A stretch of 62,590 bases of DNA from an uncultured Flavonifractor sp. (lineage in GTDB: Bacteria > Bacillota > Clostridia > Oscillospirales > Oscillospiraceae): assembly GCA_944385625.1 (NCBI GenBank), contig CALWXZ010000002.1, forward strand, positions 1-62,590. The letters run 5' to 3'. How positions within the stretch are numbered: position 1 is the first letter of the stretch; each line of letters opens with the position of its first letter. Position numbers and translations under genes: made by a program. Positions 1-8,360 of this stretch are shown here, piece after piece. The notes below the pieces were generated by a model that saw nothing but the letters and a program-made list of their open reading frames with translations, did not search any database and was not told the origin of the DNA.

Positions 1-1071
1 GCCATGACCACCATGGGCAACGCCGCCCGGGGCGCCCACGGCAGCGCCCTTCAGGCCTCCCGGGCGGTGTATGACGCCCGATGCAAGCTGGCCAAGCTGT
101 TTGGCTGCCCCCGGGCCGACCATGTGGTCTTTACCAGCAATTCCACCGAGGCCCTCAACATCGCCATCCGCGGGACGCTCTCCCCGGGAGAGCACGTCAT
201 TACCACGAATTTGGAGCATAATTCCGTCCTGCGCCCGCTTTACTACCTGGAGGAGAGAGGAGTGACGTTGAGCTTTGTGCAGGCAGACGGGCGGGGCAGG
301 GTGGACCCGGAGGATTTTGAGGCCCTGATCCGGCCCAATACCCGTGGAATTGTGTGTACCCATGCCTCCAACCTCACCGGTAACCTGGTGGATATCGCCA
401 GGGTGGGGGCCATTGCCAAGGCCCATGGCCTGCTGTTCATTGTAGACGCATCTCAGACCGCCGGGTGCCTCCCCATAGACATGATGGAAATGGGAATTGA
501 TATCCTGTGCTTCACCGGCCACAAGGGACTGATGGGGCCCCAGGGCACCGGAGGGCTGTGTATCCGCCCGGGGGTGGAGATCCGCCCCTGGAAACTGGGT
601 GGCTCCGGGGTACAGTCCTACAAAAAGACCCAGCCGGAGGAGTATCCCACCCGGTTGGAGGCGGGCACCTTGAACAGCCACGGCATCCTGGGTCTGTCCG
701 CCGCCCTGGATTTTCTGGAGGAGACCGGTATCGAGACCATCGGCCGCCGGGAACAGGAGCTGATGGAGCGGTTCTATCGGGGCGTGTCCTCTCTGCCGGG
801 GGTCACTGTTTACGGGGACTTTACCCAACCCCGGCGTACAGCGGTTGTTGCCCTGAATATCAGAGATCTGGACTCCGGCGAGGTATCCGATTTTCTGAGT
901 CAGGCCTACGATATTGCCACCCGGCCCGGCGCTCACTGCGCCCCCCGGATGCACGAGGCTCTGGGCACTCAGGATCAGGGCGCAGTGCGCTTCAGTTTTT
1001 CGTGGTACAACACGGAGGACGAGGTGGATGCGGCCATCCGAGCGGTTGAGGAGCTGGCCGTTCAACAATAA
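1..1071 (+). CDS. Cysteine desulfurase family protein (class V aminotransferase), 5' truncated
   Basis: PLP-dependent enzyme of the class V aminotransferase fold that would remove sulfur from cysteine for Fe-S cluster or thio-cofactor assembly. The frame is open from the first base of the window, and the usual N-terminal YLDNAAT segment is missing, so the true start lies upstream. Visible motifs: SNSTEALN (cofactor phosphate), VDASQTAG, the Schiff-base lysine in FTGHKG, and the sulfur-carrying cysteine in GAHCAP near the C terminus. It is followed 44 bp later by a C_GCAxxG_C_C redox protein, which suggests a sulfur or redox role. A decayed copy of its last codons lies at 2603-2714. Family is clear; the physiological sulfur acceptor is not. 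Confidence 0.85.
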   Translation, partial: AMTTMGNAARGAHGSALQASRAVYDARCKLAKLFGCPRADHVVFTSNSTEALNIAIRGTLSPGEHVITTNLEHNSVLRPLYYLEERGVTLSFVQADGRGRVDPEDFEALIRPNTRGIVCTHASNLTGNLVDIARVGAIAKAHGLLFIVDASQTAGCLPIDMMEMGIDILCFTGHKGLMGPQGTGGLCIRPGVEIRPWKLGGSGVQSYKKTQPEEYPTRLEAGTLNSHGILGLSAALDFLEETGIETIGRREQELMERFYRGVSSLPGVTVYGDFTQPRRTAVVALNIRDLDSGEVSDFLSQAYDIATRPGAHCAPRMHEALGTQDQGAVRFSFSWYNTEDEVDAAIRAVEELAVQQ

Positions 1072-1115
1072 ACAAGCGCATAAAAATCAAAAATACGGAG
1101 CATAGGAGAATGGTT

Positions 1116-1601
1116 ATGAACATCAAAAACGAGATCAGCCTGAAGAAGGTGCAGATGGATGCAGAAAACAACTTTCGCTCTGGCTTTTACTGTTGTGAGG
1201 CCCTGATGTGCGCCATCCGGGACAACTTTGAACTGGATGTGCCCCGGGAAGTAATCGCTATGTCCTCCGGTATGGCGGTAGGCGTAGGCAAATCCGGATG
1301 CCTCTGCGGCGCACTGAACGGCGGCATTATGGCGCTGGGGATGTTCTTTGGCCGTACGGAACCCAATGGTCCCCAGGATCCGAAGTCCATCAAGTGCATG
1401 GAGCTGACCAAGGAACTGCATGATTGGTTCAAGGTTGCCAATGGCAAGAACGCTACCTGCTGCAGAGTCCTGACCCGGGAATTTGACATGGGGCGGGGTG
1501 AGCACAAGGAGCAGTGTATTCGCTTTACCGGTCTGGCTGCCTGGAAAGTTGCTGAGATTGTAGTGCGGGAGCTGGGCCTGACCAATCTGGATGAGGAATA
1601 A
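1116..1601 (+). CDS. C_GCAxxG_C_C family redox protein
   Basis: Small cysteine-rich cytoplasmic protein (161 aa) of the C_GCAxxG_C_C family, named for its cysteine spacing. The signature appears as GCLCGALNGG, with further cysteines in YCCEAL upstream and in CMEL, CCRVL and EQCIRF downstream. The family is thought to bind a metal or Fe-S centre, but no reaction is established. The ATG at 1116 is preferred over the in-frame ATG at 1110 because TAGGAG at 1103-1108 is seven bases from it and only one base from the earlier ATG. It lies between a cysteine desulfurase and a TDT transporter on the same strand, probably co-transcribed. Confidence 0.8.
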   Translation: MNIKNEISLKKVQMDAENNFRSGFYCCEALMCAIRDNFELDVPREVIAMSSGMAVGVGKSGCLCGALNGGIMALGMFFGRTEPNGPQDPKSIKCMELTKELHDWFKVANGKNATCCRVLTREFDMGRGEHKEQCIRFTGLAAWKVAEIVVRELGLTNLDEE

Positions 1602-1619
1602 AAGCAAGGAGGGACCAAA

Positions 1620-2570
1620 ATGTTGAAAAAGGTGCCCCTACCCATATGCGGTGTTGCGCTTGGCGTTGCCGCACTGGGAAACCTCCTCCAGAGTTACTCT
1701 GAGGAAGTCAGGTATGCGTGTGGTATCGTTTCAGCACTGCTGTTGCTGCTGTTTTTGGTTCGGTGTGCGGTATATCCCAAAACTCTGGCAGAGGATTTAA
1801 AAAATCCGATTATGGCCAGTGTTTTTGGAACATTTTCTATGACACTTATGCTCCTCAGTGCATATCTTGCACCCCTGGCGAAAAATCCAGCCATGATGCT
1901 GTGGTTTTTGGCCATAGGCTTGCATGGAATTCTGATCATCGGATTTACTGCCCGCTTCATGCTCCGCGCCCAGCTGGAAAAGGTGTTTGCAAGCTATTAT
2001 ATCGTCTATGTGGGTATTGCGGTTGCGGGAGTCAGCGCACCTGCTTTTGGACAACAGAATATAGGTAGTGCAACTTTCTGGTTTGGCGGGGTGTGCTTTC
2101 TGATTTTGACGGTGCTGATCACCACCCGCTATGTCAAATGCCGTGAGGTACCGCCTCCGGCCAGACCGCTGATCTGTATCTATGCGGCTCCTGCCAGTTT
2201 GTGTGTGGCCGCCTATGTGCAGAGCGTTACCCCTAAATCGATCGAGTTGCTTCTGGGAATGTACGGGATTGCCGCATTGCTGTTTTTGTTTGGGCTAATA
2301 AAGGCGGTACAATACCTGAAAAGCCCCTTCTACCCCAGCTATGCCGCATTTACCTTCCCGTTTGTAATTAGCGCCATTGCATCAAAACAGACGGTGTCTT
2401 GTGCGGCCAATCTTGGAGTCGCACTGCCGTGGATGCAGAGTGTGATTACGGTGCAGACGGTAGTGGCGGTTCTGTTTGTGGTGTACACATTGGTTCGATT
2501 CCTGGCGTTTTTGATTGCCCCTGCCCGCTCCAATGAAAAGCAACCCATCAAAGGTGAAGCGGTCCGGTAA
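1620..2570 (+). CDS. TDT family transporter (TehA/SLAC1/Ssu1-like)
   Basis: Integral membrane protein of 316 aa with about ten hydrophobic segments, resembling the tellurite-resistance/dicarboxylate (TDT) family that includes TehA, SLAC1 anion channels and the fungal sulfite exporter Ssu1. Characteristic stretches are the N-terminal PLPICGVALGVAALGN and IMASVFGTFSMTLM. AAGGAGGG sits 8-10 bases before the ATG. Given the cysteine desulfurase and redox gene upstream and the sulfonate-type ABC system downstream, export of sulfite or another small anion is a reasonable inference, but the sequence does not prove the substrate. Confidence 0.75.
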   Translation: MLKKVPLPICGVALGVAALGNLLQSYSEEVRYACGIVSALLLLLFLVRCAVYPKTLAEDLKNPIMASVFGTFSMTLMLLSAYLAPLAKNPAMMLWFLAIGLHGILIIGFTARFMLRAQLEKVFASYYIVYVGIAVAGVSAPAFGQQNIGSATFWFGGVCFLILTVLITTRYVKCREVPPPARPLICIYAAPASLCVAAYVQSVTPKSIELLLGMYGIAALLFLFGLIKAVQYLKSPFYPSYAAFTFPFVISAIASKQTVSCAANLGVALPWMQSVITVQTVVAVLFVVYTLVRFLAFLIAPARSNEKQPIKGEAVR

Positions 2571-2602
2571 AGACAGACGGAAACGGTGGAATTTCTGCCG
2601 GC

Positions 2603-2714
2603 CTTCTGGCTCCAAGGACCAGGAGCGGTGGGGTTCAGTTTTTCCTGATACAACACTGAGAACGAGGTGGTTGCGGCCATCCCAGCGGTTGAGGAACTGG
2701 CAGAAAGTATGTGA
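2603..2714 (+). pseudogene. Remnant of a second cysteine desulfurase C terminus
   Basis: Read in one frame this stretch gives GFSFS, a stop, then YNTENEVVAAIPAVEELAES, which matches the end of the gene at 1-1071 (FSFSWYNTEDEVDAAIRAVEELA). The tryptophan codon TGG has become TGA. Upstream bases back to about 2603 still align with the QDQGAV region. Only the last 35 or so codons remain. It sits between the TDT gene and the ABC permease, so the intervening genes may have been placed there by a duplication or rearrangement involving the desulfurase gene. Confidence 0.7.
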
Positions 2715-2717
2715 GAA

Positions 2718-3779
2718 GTGGGGTGTGAGACCTTGCAGGAACCCGATATAGAGTCCCGTCAGCTTACCCGGGAGGAGCTGATAGCATTGGAGCAGAAGAA
2801 AAAATCCCGGGCACAGCACATTCTGGACGCGGCGATTCTGCTCCTGCCCGCTGCATCCGGGCTGCTGGCAATGGCGGAATACCGGTATCTGCCCGACGTG
2901 CGGGCCAATCCTAATTCCGTGATTTACAGCATAGTACTGCTGTGCTTGATCGGGTTGTATCTGGGAGCGCTGATCCTGGGCTCGGTATGCGCGGCAGGCC
3001 TGCGCCGGCCCCGGCTGCTTCGAGCTCTGCGCTACCGGGCACCCCTGTACAGTGTGCTGTTTTTGCTGCTGGCCCTCTACGATTTTCTCACCCTCAAATC
3101 AGGCAGGCTGCTCTACCCCTTCTTCCCCTGGGCCAACGACATTTTCAACATCATGGTAACCGACTGGGCTGCCCTGCTGGAGAGCGCCTTGTACACCTTG
3201 CGGCTTCTCTTCTGCGGCTACTCATGCGGGGCGGTGCTGGGACTTATAACCGGGATCGCCTGCGGCTACAGCGATAAGTTCCGCTACTGGGTGGATCCCC
3301 TGCTCAAGATACTGGGGCCCATCCCGACCTCCACCTGGATCCCGCTTGTGATGGTGGTTGCCAGTACCTTATTTCGGGGAAGCGTATTTATCATTGCCCT
3401 GGGCGTATGGTTCTCTGTCACCATGGCCTCTATGACAGGAATCTCCAATGTAGATATTTCCTATTTTGAGGCAGCCAGAACCCTGGGCGCCAATGAGCGG
3501 CAGCTGGTGTTTCGGGTTGCCATCCCCCATGCAGTGCCCAGCATCATCCAGGGTCTGGTACAGGGGATGAGCAACGCCTGCACCTCGCTGATGATAGCGG
3601 AGATGATTGGCGTGGAGGCCGGCCTGGGCTGGTATATTATCTGGTCCAAGTCCTGGGCCCAGTACAACAAGATGTATGCTGCCATTATCATCATCTGCCT
3701 GATCTTCACCGGCGTGACCAGACTGCTCAATCGGATCAAGCGGCGGGTGCTGCGGTGGCAGGCGGGGATGGTGAAGTGA
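2718..3779 (+). CDS. ABC transporter permease, SsuC/TauC type
   Basis: Inner-membrane subunit of a sulfonate/nitrate/taurine-type ABC importer (353 aa). A non-family N-terminal extension of about 130 residues with three hydrophobic segments precedes the standard permease core. The EAA loop that contacts the ATPase is visible as EAARTLGANERQLVFRVAIP. The frame opens with GTG at 2718, but no good ribosome site is seen and a later start is possible. It is followed one base after its stop by the ATPase gene, so the two are translationally close and the trio permease-ATPase-binding protein forms one operon. Confidence 0.88.
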   Translation: MGCETLQEPDIESRQLTREELIALEQKKKSRAQHILDAAILLLPAASGLLAMAEYRYLPDVRANPNSVIYSIVLLCLIGLYLGALILGSVCAAGLRRPRLLRALRYRAPLYSVLFLLLALYDFLTLKSGRLLYPFFPWANDIFNIMVTDWAALLESALYTLRLLFCGYSCGAVLGLITGIACGYSDKFRYWVDPLLKILGPIPTSTWIPLVMVVASTLFRGSVFIIALGVWFSVTMASMTGISNVDISYFEAARTLGANERQLVFRVAIPHAVPSIIQGLVQGMSNACTSLMIAEMIGVEAGLGWYIIWSKSWAQYNKMYAAIIIICLIFTGVTRLLNRIKRRVLRWQAGMVK

Positions 3780-3780
3780 T

Positions 3781-4548
3781 ATGGAAGATGGATTGGTCTT
3801 ACGTCTGGATCATGTGTCCAAGAGCTTTTTGAAGCTTGAGGGAACGGACACCACCCACGCTGTGTCCCAGGTGGATCTGGAGCTGCACGGGGGGGAGTTT
3901 GTCAGCGTGGTAGGTATGTCGGGGTGTGGGAAGTCCACTCTGCTGCGGCTCATCGCGGGGCTGATCGCCCCTACCAGCGGCACCATCACCCTCAACGGAA
4001 CGGCCATTACCGGTCCCAGCCCCAGCCGGGGCATGGTATTTCAAAAGCCCACCCTCTTTCCCTGGCTCAATGTGGAGCAGAATATCTCCTTCAGTCTGCG
4101 TATGCAGAAGAAATACCGGGGAAACCGGGACAAGGTGGAGCGGATGCTGCGGCTGATTGGTCTGGAGGAGTTCCGGCGGGACTATCCCCCCCAGCTCTCG
4201 GGTGGCATGGCCCAGCGGGTGGCACTGGTGCGCACCCTAATCAATGAACCGGACATCCTGCTGCTGGACGAGCCGCTGGGCGCTCTGGACGCATTTACTC
4301 GCATGAATATGCAGGATGAGATCCTGACCATGTGGCGCGCCCGCAGGCAGCTGGTAATCATGGTCACCCATGATATTGACGAGGCCATCTATATGGGCAC
4401 CCGGGTTCTGGTCATGGAGACCCGTCCGGGGCGCATCCGGGAGGAAATCCCCATTGCCCTGGACTATCCCCGCAACCGCAGCAGCACTCAATTTGTGGCC
4501 TATCGTAATCATATCCTGGAAATGCTTCACTATGGCAGCCGGGAATAG
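3781..4548 (+). CDS. ABC transporter ATP-binding protein, SsuB/TauB type
   Basis: Cytoplasmic ATPase subunit (255 aa) powering the adjacent permease. Walker A is GMSGCGKST, the Q-loop is VFQKP, the signature is LSGGMAQRV and Walker B with the catalytic glutamate is ILLLDEPLGALD; the H-loop histidine is in VTHDIDEA. The length and the DEAIYMGTRVLVM segment are typical of nitrate/sulfonate/taurine importers. A strong hairpin begins exactly at its stop codon, before the binding-protein gene. Confidence 0.93.
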   Translation: MEDGLVLRLDHVSKSFLKLEGTDTTHAVSQVDLELHGGEFVSVVGMSGCGKSTLLRLIAGLIAPTSGTITLNGTAITGPSPSRGMVFQKPTLFPWLNVEQNISFSLRMQKKYRGNRDKVERMLRLIGLEEFRRDYPPQLSGGMAQRVALVRTLINEPDILLLDEPLGALDAFTRMNMQDEILTMWRARRQLVIMVTHDIDEAIYMGTRVLVMETRPGRIREEIPIALDYPRNRSSTQFVAYRNHILEMLHYGSRE

Positions 4549-4569
4549 CGCCCACAGCGGTGTGGGCGC
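4548..4569 (+). terminator. Intra-operon hairpin without T-tract
   Basis: A perfect 9-bp stem GCGCCCACA/TGTGGGCGC with loop GCGG overlaps the ATPase stop codon. A second GC-rich inverted arrangement (GCCGGC ... GCCGGC) follows at about 4577-4620. With no T-run it is more likely an mRNA-stabilising or partial termination element that raises binding-protein levels relative to permease and ATPase. That role is inference. Confidence 0.45.
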
Positions 4570-4652
4570 ATGGAGCTGCCGGCCCTTGCAGGCTCCCGCG
4601 GGAACAGGCTGCGGCCGGCGGATCACAAATTTTAAAAGGAGATGTACACAAT

Positions 4653-5732
4653 ATGAAAGCATGGAAATCCCTGATGGCGTCCGTCCTGTGTGCAGGACTG
4701 CTGGCGGCACTGCCGGCCTGCGGCTCTAATCCTGGTCAGGTCTCGGCGCCCCCGTCCACGAGTACGCCTGCCGACACTCAGCCGGCCCAGTCCGGGAGCG
4801 CGGGTGCCAGCGAAGAGGAGGCCTGGAAGCAGGAGCCCGCTTACGGCACCACGATCATCTACGAGTTTGACGGCGGCAACTGCACCATTGCCACCCGGTT
4901 TGCCGAGCTGTTGGGCTACTATGAGGAGGCAGGCATTGATGTAAAATTCCTCAGCGGCAACTCTCCGGTGGACGTGATTGCCACGAATAAGGCCCAGTTC
5001 ACCATTAGCCACCTTTCCCATCTGCTGGTTCCCGCCACCAACGGTGCCGACATTGTCTTTACAACCGGCGCGCACACCGGCTGCAAGTCCCTCTATGTGC
5101 TCACGGACAGCGGCTATGACAGCACCGCGGATTTGGTGGGCACCACCGTCTCCGCCCCCGAGGGAATGGGCTCCAGCGACTATAATATGTTGGTCCGATT
5201 CTTTGACAAGGACGGCATTGACCCATTTAATGACGTAACGATTACTCAGGTGGCCAAGGAGGCCTGCATCACTGCTATGCAGAACGGCGAGATCTCGGGC
5301 GCCTGTCTGCCGGACAACTATGCCTATGATATGATGCAGGAGGGCATCATCAAGCCCATCCGCTCCATCACCTGGGACGAGGACTTCCGCCACGAGCCCT
5401 GCTGTGTGCTGGCCTTCAACGGTACCTTTGTCCGTGAAAACCCCATCACGGCCAAAAAGATCACAGAGTGTATCCACCGGGCCAGCCTGTGGATTCAGGA
5501 GAACAAGGAGGAAGCCGTGCAGATCATGCTGGACGAGGGTATGGTCACCGGTGAGTACGACAAGTTTTTTGACCTGGTGGACGATCTGAATTTTGCCATT
5601 ACCGACGATGAGGTAGAGTCCGGTATGTATGACATCATTGACGATTACATCCGTCTGGGCCTCATCTCCTCCTCGGACGACCCTAACGAGGTGCAGGAGG
5701 CTGTCTGGTATCGCCTGCTGGAGAACACCTGA
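4653..5732 (+). CDS. ABC substrate-binding lipoprotein, SsuA/NMT1-like
   Basis: Extracellular solute-binding lipoprotein (359 aa) of the nitrate/sulfonate/taurine importer encoded just upstream. The N terminus is a type II signal peptide with the lipobox LPAC, then a Ser/Pro/Thr-rich linker to about residue 60. The mature domain shows the NMT1-like layout: a first lobe around FAELLGYYEEAGIDVKFL and a hinge near VGTTVSAPEGMGSS. ATG 4653 is chosen because AAAGGAGATG lies nine bases upstream and the signal peptide follows directly. The ligand cannot be read from sequence; sulfonates, pyrimidine precursors and similar compounds all occur in this family. Confidence 0.88.
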   Translation: MKAWKSLMASVLCAGLLAALPACGSNPGQVSAPPSTSTPADTQPAQSGSAGASEEEAWKQEPAYGTTIIYEFDGGNCTIATRFAELLGYYEEAGIDVKFLSGNSPVDVIATNKAQFTISHLSHLLVPATNGADIVFTTGAHTGCKSLYVLTDSGYDSTADLVGTTVSAPEGMGSSDYNMLVRFFDKDGIDPFNDVTITQVAKEACITAMQNGEISGACLPDNYAYDMMQEGIIKPIRSITWDEDFRHEPCCVLAFNGTFVRENPITAKKITECIHRASLWIQENKEEAVQIMLDEGMVTGEYDKFFDLVDDLNFAITDDEVESGMYDIIDDYIRLGLISSSDDPNEVQEAVWYRLLENT

Positions 5733-5757
5733 TTATTTCGGCCTGGAGTGGATATCC

Positions 5758-5776
5758 GAAGCAAACCGCTTCTTTT
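5758..5776 (+). terminator. Weak terminator-like hairpin
   Basis: A 5-bp stem GAAGC/GCTTC with a five-base loop followed by TTTT lies 26 bp after the binding-protein stop. It could end the ABC operon; the stem is short, so confidence is low. The rest of 5733-5934 holds nothing else recognisable. Confidence 0.3.
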
Positions 5777-5934
5777 GATGACGATGGCTTTTATCGCGGG
5801 TGACGATATCTAGAAGAAGGGCTGAACCGCTTGAATACGGCATGAACGGCCATTGAACGATGGGTTTAACAGCACATTGGCGTATCATGCAGCATCTGCC
5901 GTGCGGGCAGCATTTCAAAAAAGTAGGGATAGAC

Positions 5935-6600
5935 ATGAAGTTTGACGTAGCATATTTTTTGGAAACCTTGCCTTTGGTAGCGGCGCAACTGAATATTACG
6001 CTGGCTTTGACAGCAGTTGCAGCTGTCTTTTCGCTCCTGCTGGGGTTGATCTTTGCGCTGATTTCCTATTACAAGATACCTGTGCTCAGTCAGATCCTGA
6101 AGGTGTGGATCGCATTTATGCGCAGCACGCCAGCCTTGGTTCAGCTGCTCTTTTTCTACTACGGGTTAGCCAGAGTAAGCCAGTTGATTCTGAACATGAA
6201 CCCCATTGTGGCTGTTGCAGTGGTCATGAGCTTGAATATGGGTTCCTTTATGTCGGAATCCATTCGCGCAGCGCTGTTGTCGGTGGATGTGGGTCAGCAT
6301 GAGGCGGCAATGTCTCTGGGCATGAACAACTTTCAGATCATTACGCGCATCGTAATTCCTCAGGCAGTCCGCGTGGCGGTCCCCCCGCTTTTTAACGATT
6401 TGGTCAATCTGTTTAAGATGACGTCGATGGCCTATCTCATCGGACTGCAGGACGTGATGGGCGCCGCTAAGATTCAAATGTCTATCTCCTTCAAATTTTT
6501 TGAATGCTATTCCTGCGTTATGATCGTATATCTGGCGGTCGGCGTGGTCCTGACTGTGATACAAAAGCTTATTGAACGGCGATATGCCGCTGCCTATTGA
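5935..6600 (+). CDS. Amino-acid ABC transporter permease (HisM/GlnP type)
   Basis: Polar amino-acid importer permease (221 aa, about five membrane segments). The opening FLETLPLVAAQLNITLALT, the RSTPALVQL motif and the ATPase-contact loop EAAMSLGMNNFQIITRIVIPQA are diagnostic. ATG 5935 is preferred to upstream in-frame starts because AGTAGGGA lies about seven bases before it and homologues begin at this point. It heads a permease, binding protein, ATPase set ending at 8314. The substrate is not deducible, but the next enzyme gene may act on the imported compound. Confidence 0.88.
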   Translation: MKFDVAYFLETLPLVAAQLNITLALTAVAAVFSLLLGLIFALISYYKIPVLSQILKVWIAFMRSTPALVQLLFFYYGLARVSQLILNMNPIVAVAVVMSLNMGSFMSESIRAALLSVDVGQHEAAMSLGMNNFQIITRIVIPQAVRVAVPPLFNDLVNLFKMTSMAYLIGLQDVMGAAKIQMSISFKFFECYSCVMIVYLAVGVVLTVIQKLIERRYAAAY

Positions 6601-6649
6601 CAAAACTGGCCCACATGGGGCTACAAAACACCATGAAGGAATGAATGAA

Positions 6650-7510
6650 ATGAAACTGAGAAAAATGATGTCCCTGGTACTTGGTTCGGCGGTAACCGTG
6701 TCCCTGCTGGCAGCCTGCGGCGGAAATACCACCTCCACCGCCGGGAGCCCCGATGCCACGGCGGGTGGCGGGGATGAAACGCCCCGACACATTGTGATTG
6801 CCACCCGGGGCAATGGCGAGCCCTATTCTCTTGTAGATGAGAAAGGCAACTGGACCGGTATCGAGGCAGATCTCTGGGCAGAGGTTGCCGAGCGCACCGG
6901 ATGGACGTATGAGGTCAAGCAGCTGGGCGATCTGGCTGCCGTGTTTGGCGAGATTGAATCGGGCCGCGCCGATGTTGCGGCAAACTGCTACGCCATCACC
7001 GAGGAGCGGCTCAAGAGCTACCTGGCCTCTGATCCGATCTACGCAGATGCGCAGATTATTGCGGTTAAAGAGGACAGCAGCTACCAGACCCTGGAGGATC
7101 TGCGTGGTAAGACCATTGGCGTGACTTCCGGTCAGGCCGCGCAGAATACCATCAACGATATGGCGCCTGAGTACGACTGGAAGGTGGTCACCTATGAGGA
7201 CACCAGCGCAGGCTTCCAGGACTGCGATCTGGGACGGGTGGATGCCTACGCCCATACAGTTTCTCAGGTGCTGAAGTTTGAAGAGGCGCAGGGGCTGAAG
7301 CTTCGGATGCTGGATGAGAAGCTGTTCGGCAACAACGTGGGCTGGTGGTTCCCGCAGACGGAGGATGGAAAGGCGCTGCGGGATGAGTGTAACCAGGTGC
7401 TGGCGGAGATGCAGGCCGATGGTACCGTTTCTGAGATTGTGTCCAAATGGATGTATGGCGAAGATATGACCCAGCTCATTAGCGACGAGTGGCTGACCGC
7501 CAATCAGTAA
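6650..7510 (+). CDS. Amino-acid ABC substrate-binding lipoprotein
   Basis: Extracellular solute-binding protein family 3 lipoprotein (286 aa). A signal peptide ends in the lipobox LLAAC, followed by a Thr/Ser/Gly linker. The mature part has the family pattern GEPYSLVDEKGNWTGIEADL, then FGEIESGRADVAAN and the LRGKTIGVTSGQAA second-lobe motif. GAAGGA ends nine bases before ATG 6650, which is why the ATG at 6641 was not chosen. It lies between its permease and ATPase genes, with a strong hairpin just downstream. Confidence 0.88.
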   Translation: MKLRKMMSLVLGSAVTVSLLAACGGNTTSTAGSPDATAGGGDETPRHIVIATRGNGEPYSLVDEKGNWTGIEADLWAEVAERTGWTYEVKQLGDLAAVFGEIESGRADVAANCYAITEERLKSYLASDPIYADAQIIAVKEDSSYQTLEDLRGKTIGVTSGQAAQNTINDMAPEYDWKVVTYEDTSAGFQDCDLGRVDAYAHTVSQVLKFEEAQGLKLRMLDEKLFGNNVGWWFPQTEDGKALRDECNQVLAEMQADGTVSEIVSKWMYGEDMTQLISDEWLTANQ

Positions 7511-7517
7511 TAACAGG

Positions 7518-7549
7518 ATTCCGCCCCGGGTATTGTCCCGGGGCGGAAT
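7518..7549 (+). terminator. Perfect GC-rich hairpin between binding protein and ATPase genes
   Basis: A 13-bp perfect stem ATTCCGCCCCGGG/CCCGGGGCGGAAT with loop TATTGT starts eight bases after the binding-protein stop. There is no T-run, so it probably protects the upstream mRNA or attenuates transcription into the ATPase gene instead of stopping it fully. Confidence 0.5.
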
Positions 7550-7576
7550 GAAATTCAGCGAAGGAGGGGCGCTCCA

Positions 7577-8314
7577 ATGGTTGAAGTGCAGCATCTTTCC
7601 AAGACCTTTGGCGCCGATACGGTGGTATTAAAGGACATCAATCTTCATGTAAAGAAAAACGAGGTTGTGGCAATTCTTGGCCCATCGGGCACCGGGAAAT
7701 CCACCTTGCTTCGTTGCCTGAATTATCTCTGTGAGCCCACCAGCGGCATCATCCGTGTGGGCAATGTCACAGTGGATGCCAGTAAGCATACCCGCAGAGA
7801 GGTCCGTAACCTGCGCCGGCAATCCGCGATGGTATTTCAAAATTATAATCTCTTCAAGAATAAGACCGCTAAGCAAAATGTGATGGAGGCATTGCTTACG
7901 GTTCAAAAGAAGTCCCGCAGCGAGGCGGAGGAGATCGCGCTGAAGCTGCTGGACAAGGTAGGTATGCTGGACCGAAAGGACTTTTACCCCTCCAAGATGT
8001 CCGGCGGACAGCAGCAGCGGGTTGGGATTGCCCGGGCTATGGCGGTCAATTCAGACGTGTTGCTCTTTGATGAGCCCACATCGGCCCTTGACCCGGAGCT
8101 GGTGGGAGAGGTGCTGAATACGATCAAGACGCTGGCAGAAGAAAACGCCACGATGATCCTGGTGACGCATGAGGTCCGCTTTGCCCGTAATGTGGCCAGC
8201 CGGGTTATTTTCATGGAGGACGGTCAAATTGCGGCCGACGGGACGCCGGAGGAGATCATCGACCATCCGGACAACCCCCGTCTTCAGCGGTTTTTGAATT
8301 TTATAACCAATTAA
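7577..8314 (+). CDS. Amino-acid ABC transporter ATP-binding protein (GlnQ/HisP type)
   Basis: ATPase subunit (245 aa) of the polar amino-acid importer. Walker A GPSGTGKST, Q-loop VFQNYNLF, signature MSGGQQQRVGIARA, Walker B VLLFDEPTSALD and H-loop VTHEVRFA are all intact. AAGGAGG precedes the ATG at 7577. It completes the importer begun at 5935 and is followed 46 bp later by an enolase-superfamily gene on the same strand, so all four may be co-transcribed. Confidence 0.93.
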   Translation: MVEVQHLSKTFGADTVVLKDINLHVKKNEVVAILGPSGTGKSTLLRCLNYLCEPTSGIIRVGNVTVDASKHTRREVRNLRRQSAMVFQNYNLFKNKTAKQNVMEALLTVQKKSRSEAEEIALKLLDKVGMLDRKDFYPSKMSGGQQQRVGIARAMAVNSDVLLFDEPTSALDPELVGEVLNTIKTLAEENATMILVTHEVRFARNVASRVIFMEDGQIAADGTPEEIIDHPDNPRLQRFLNFITN

Positions 8315-8360
8315 GCCGGCGCAGGAAATGTATCGTCAACAGAGGAAGGAGCACATCAGA

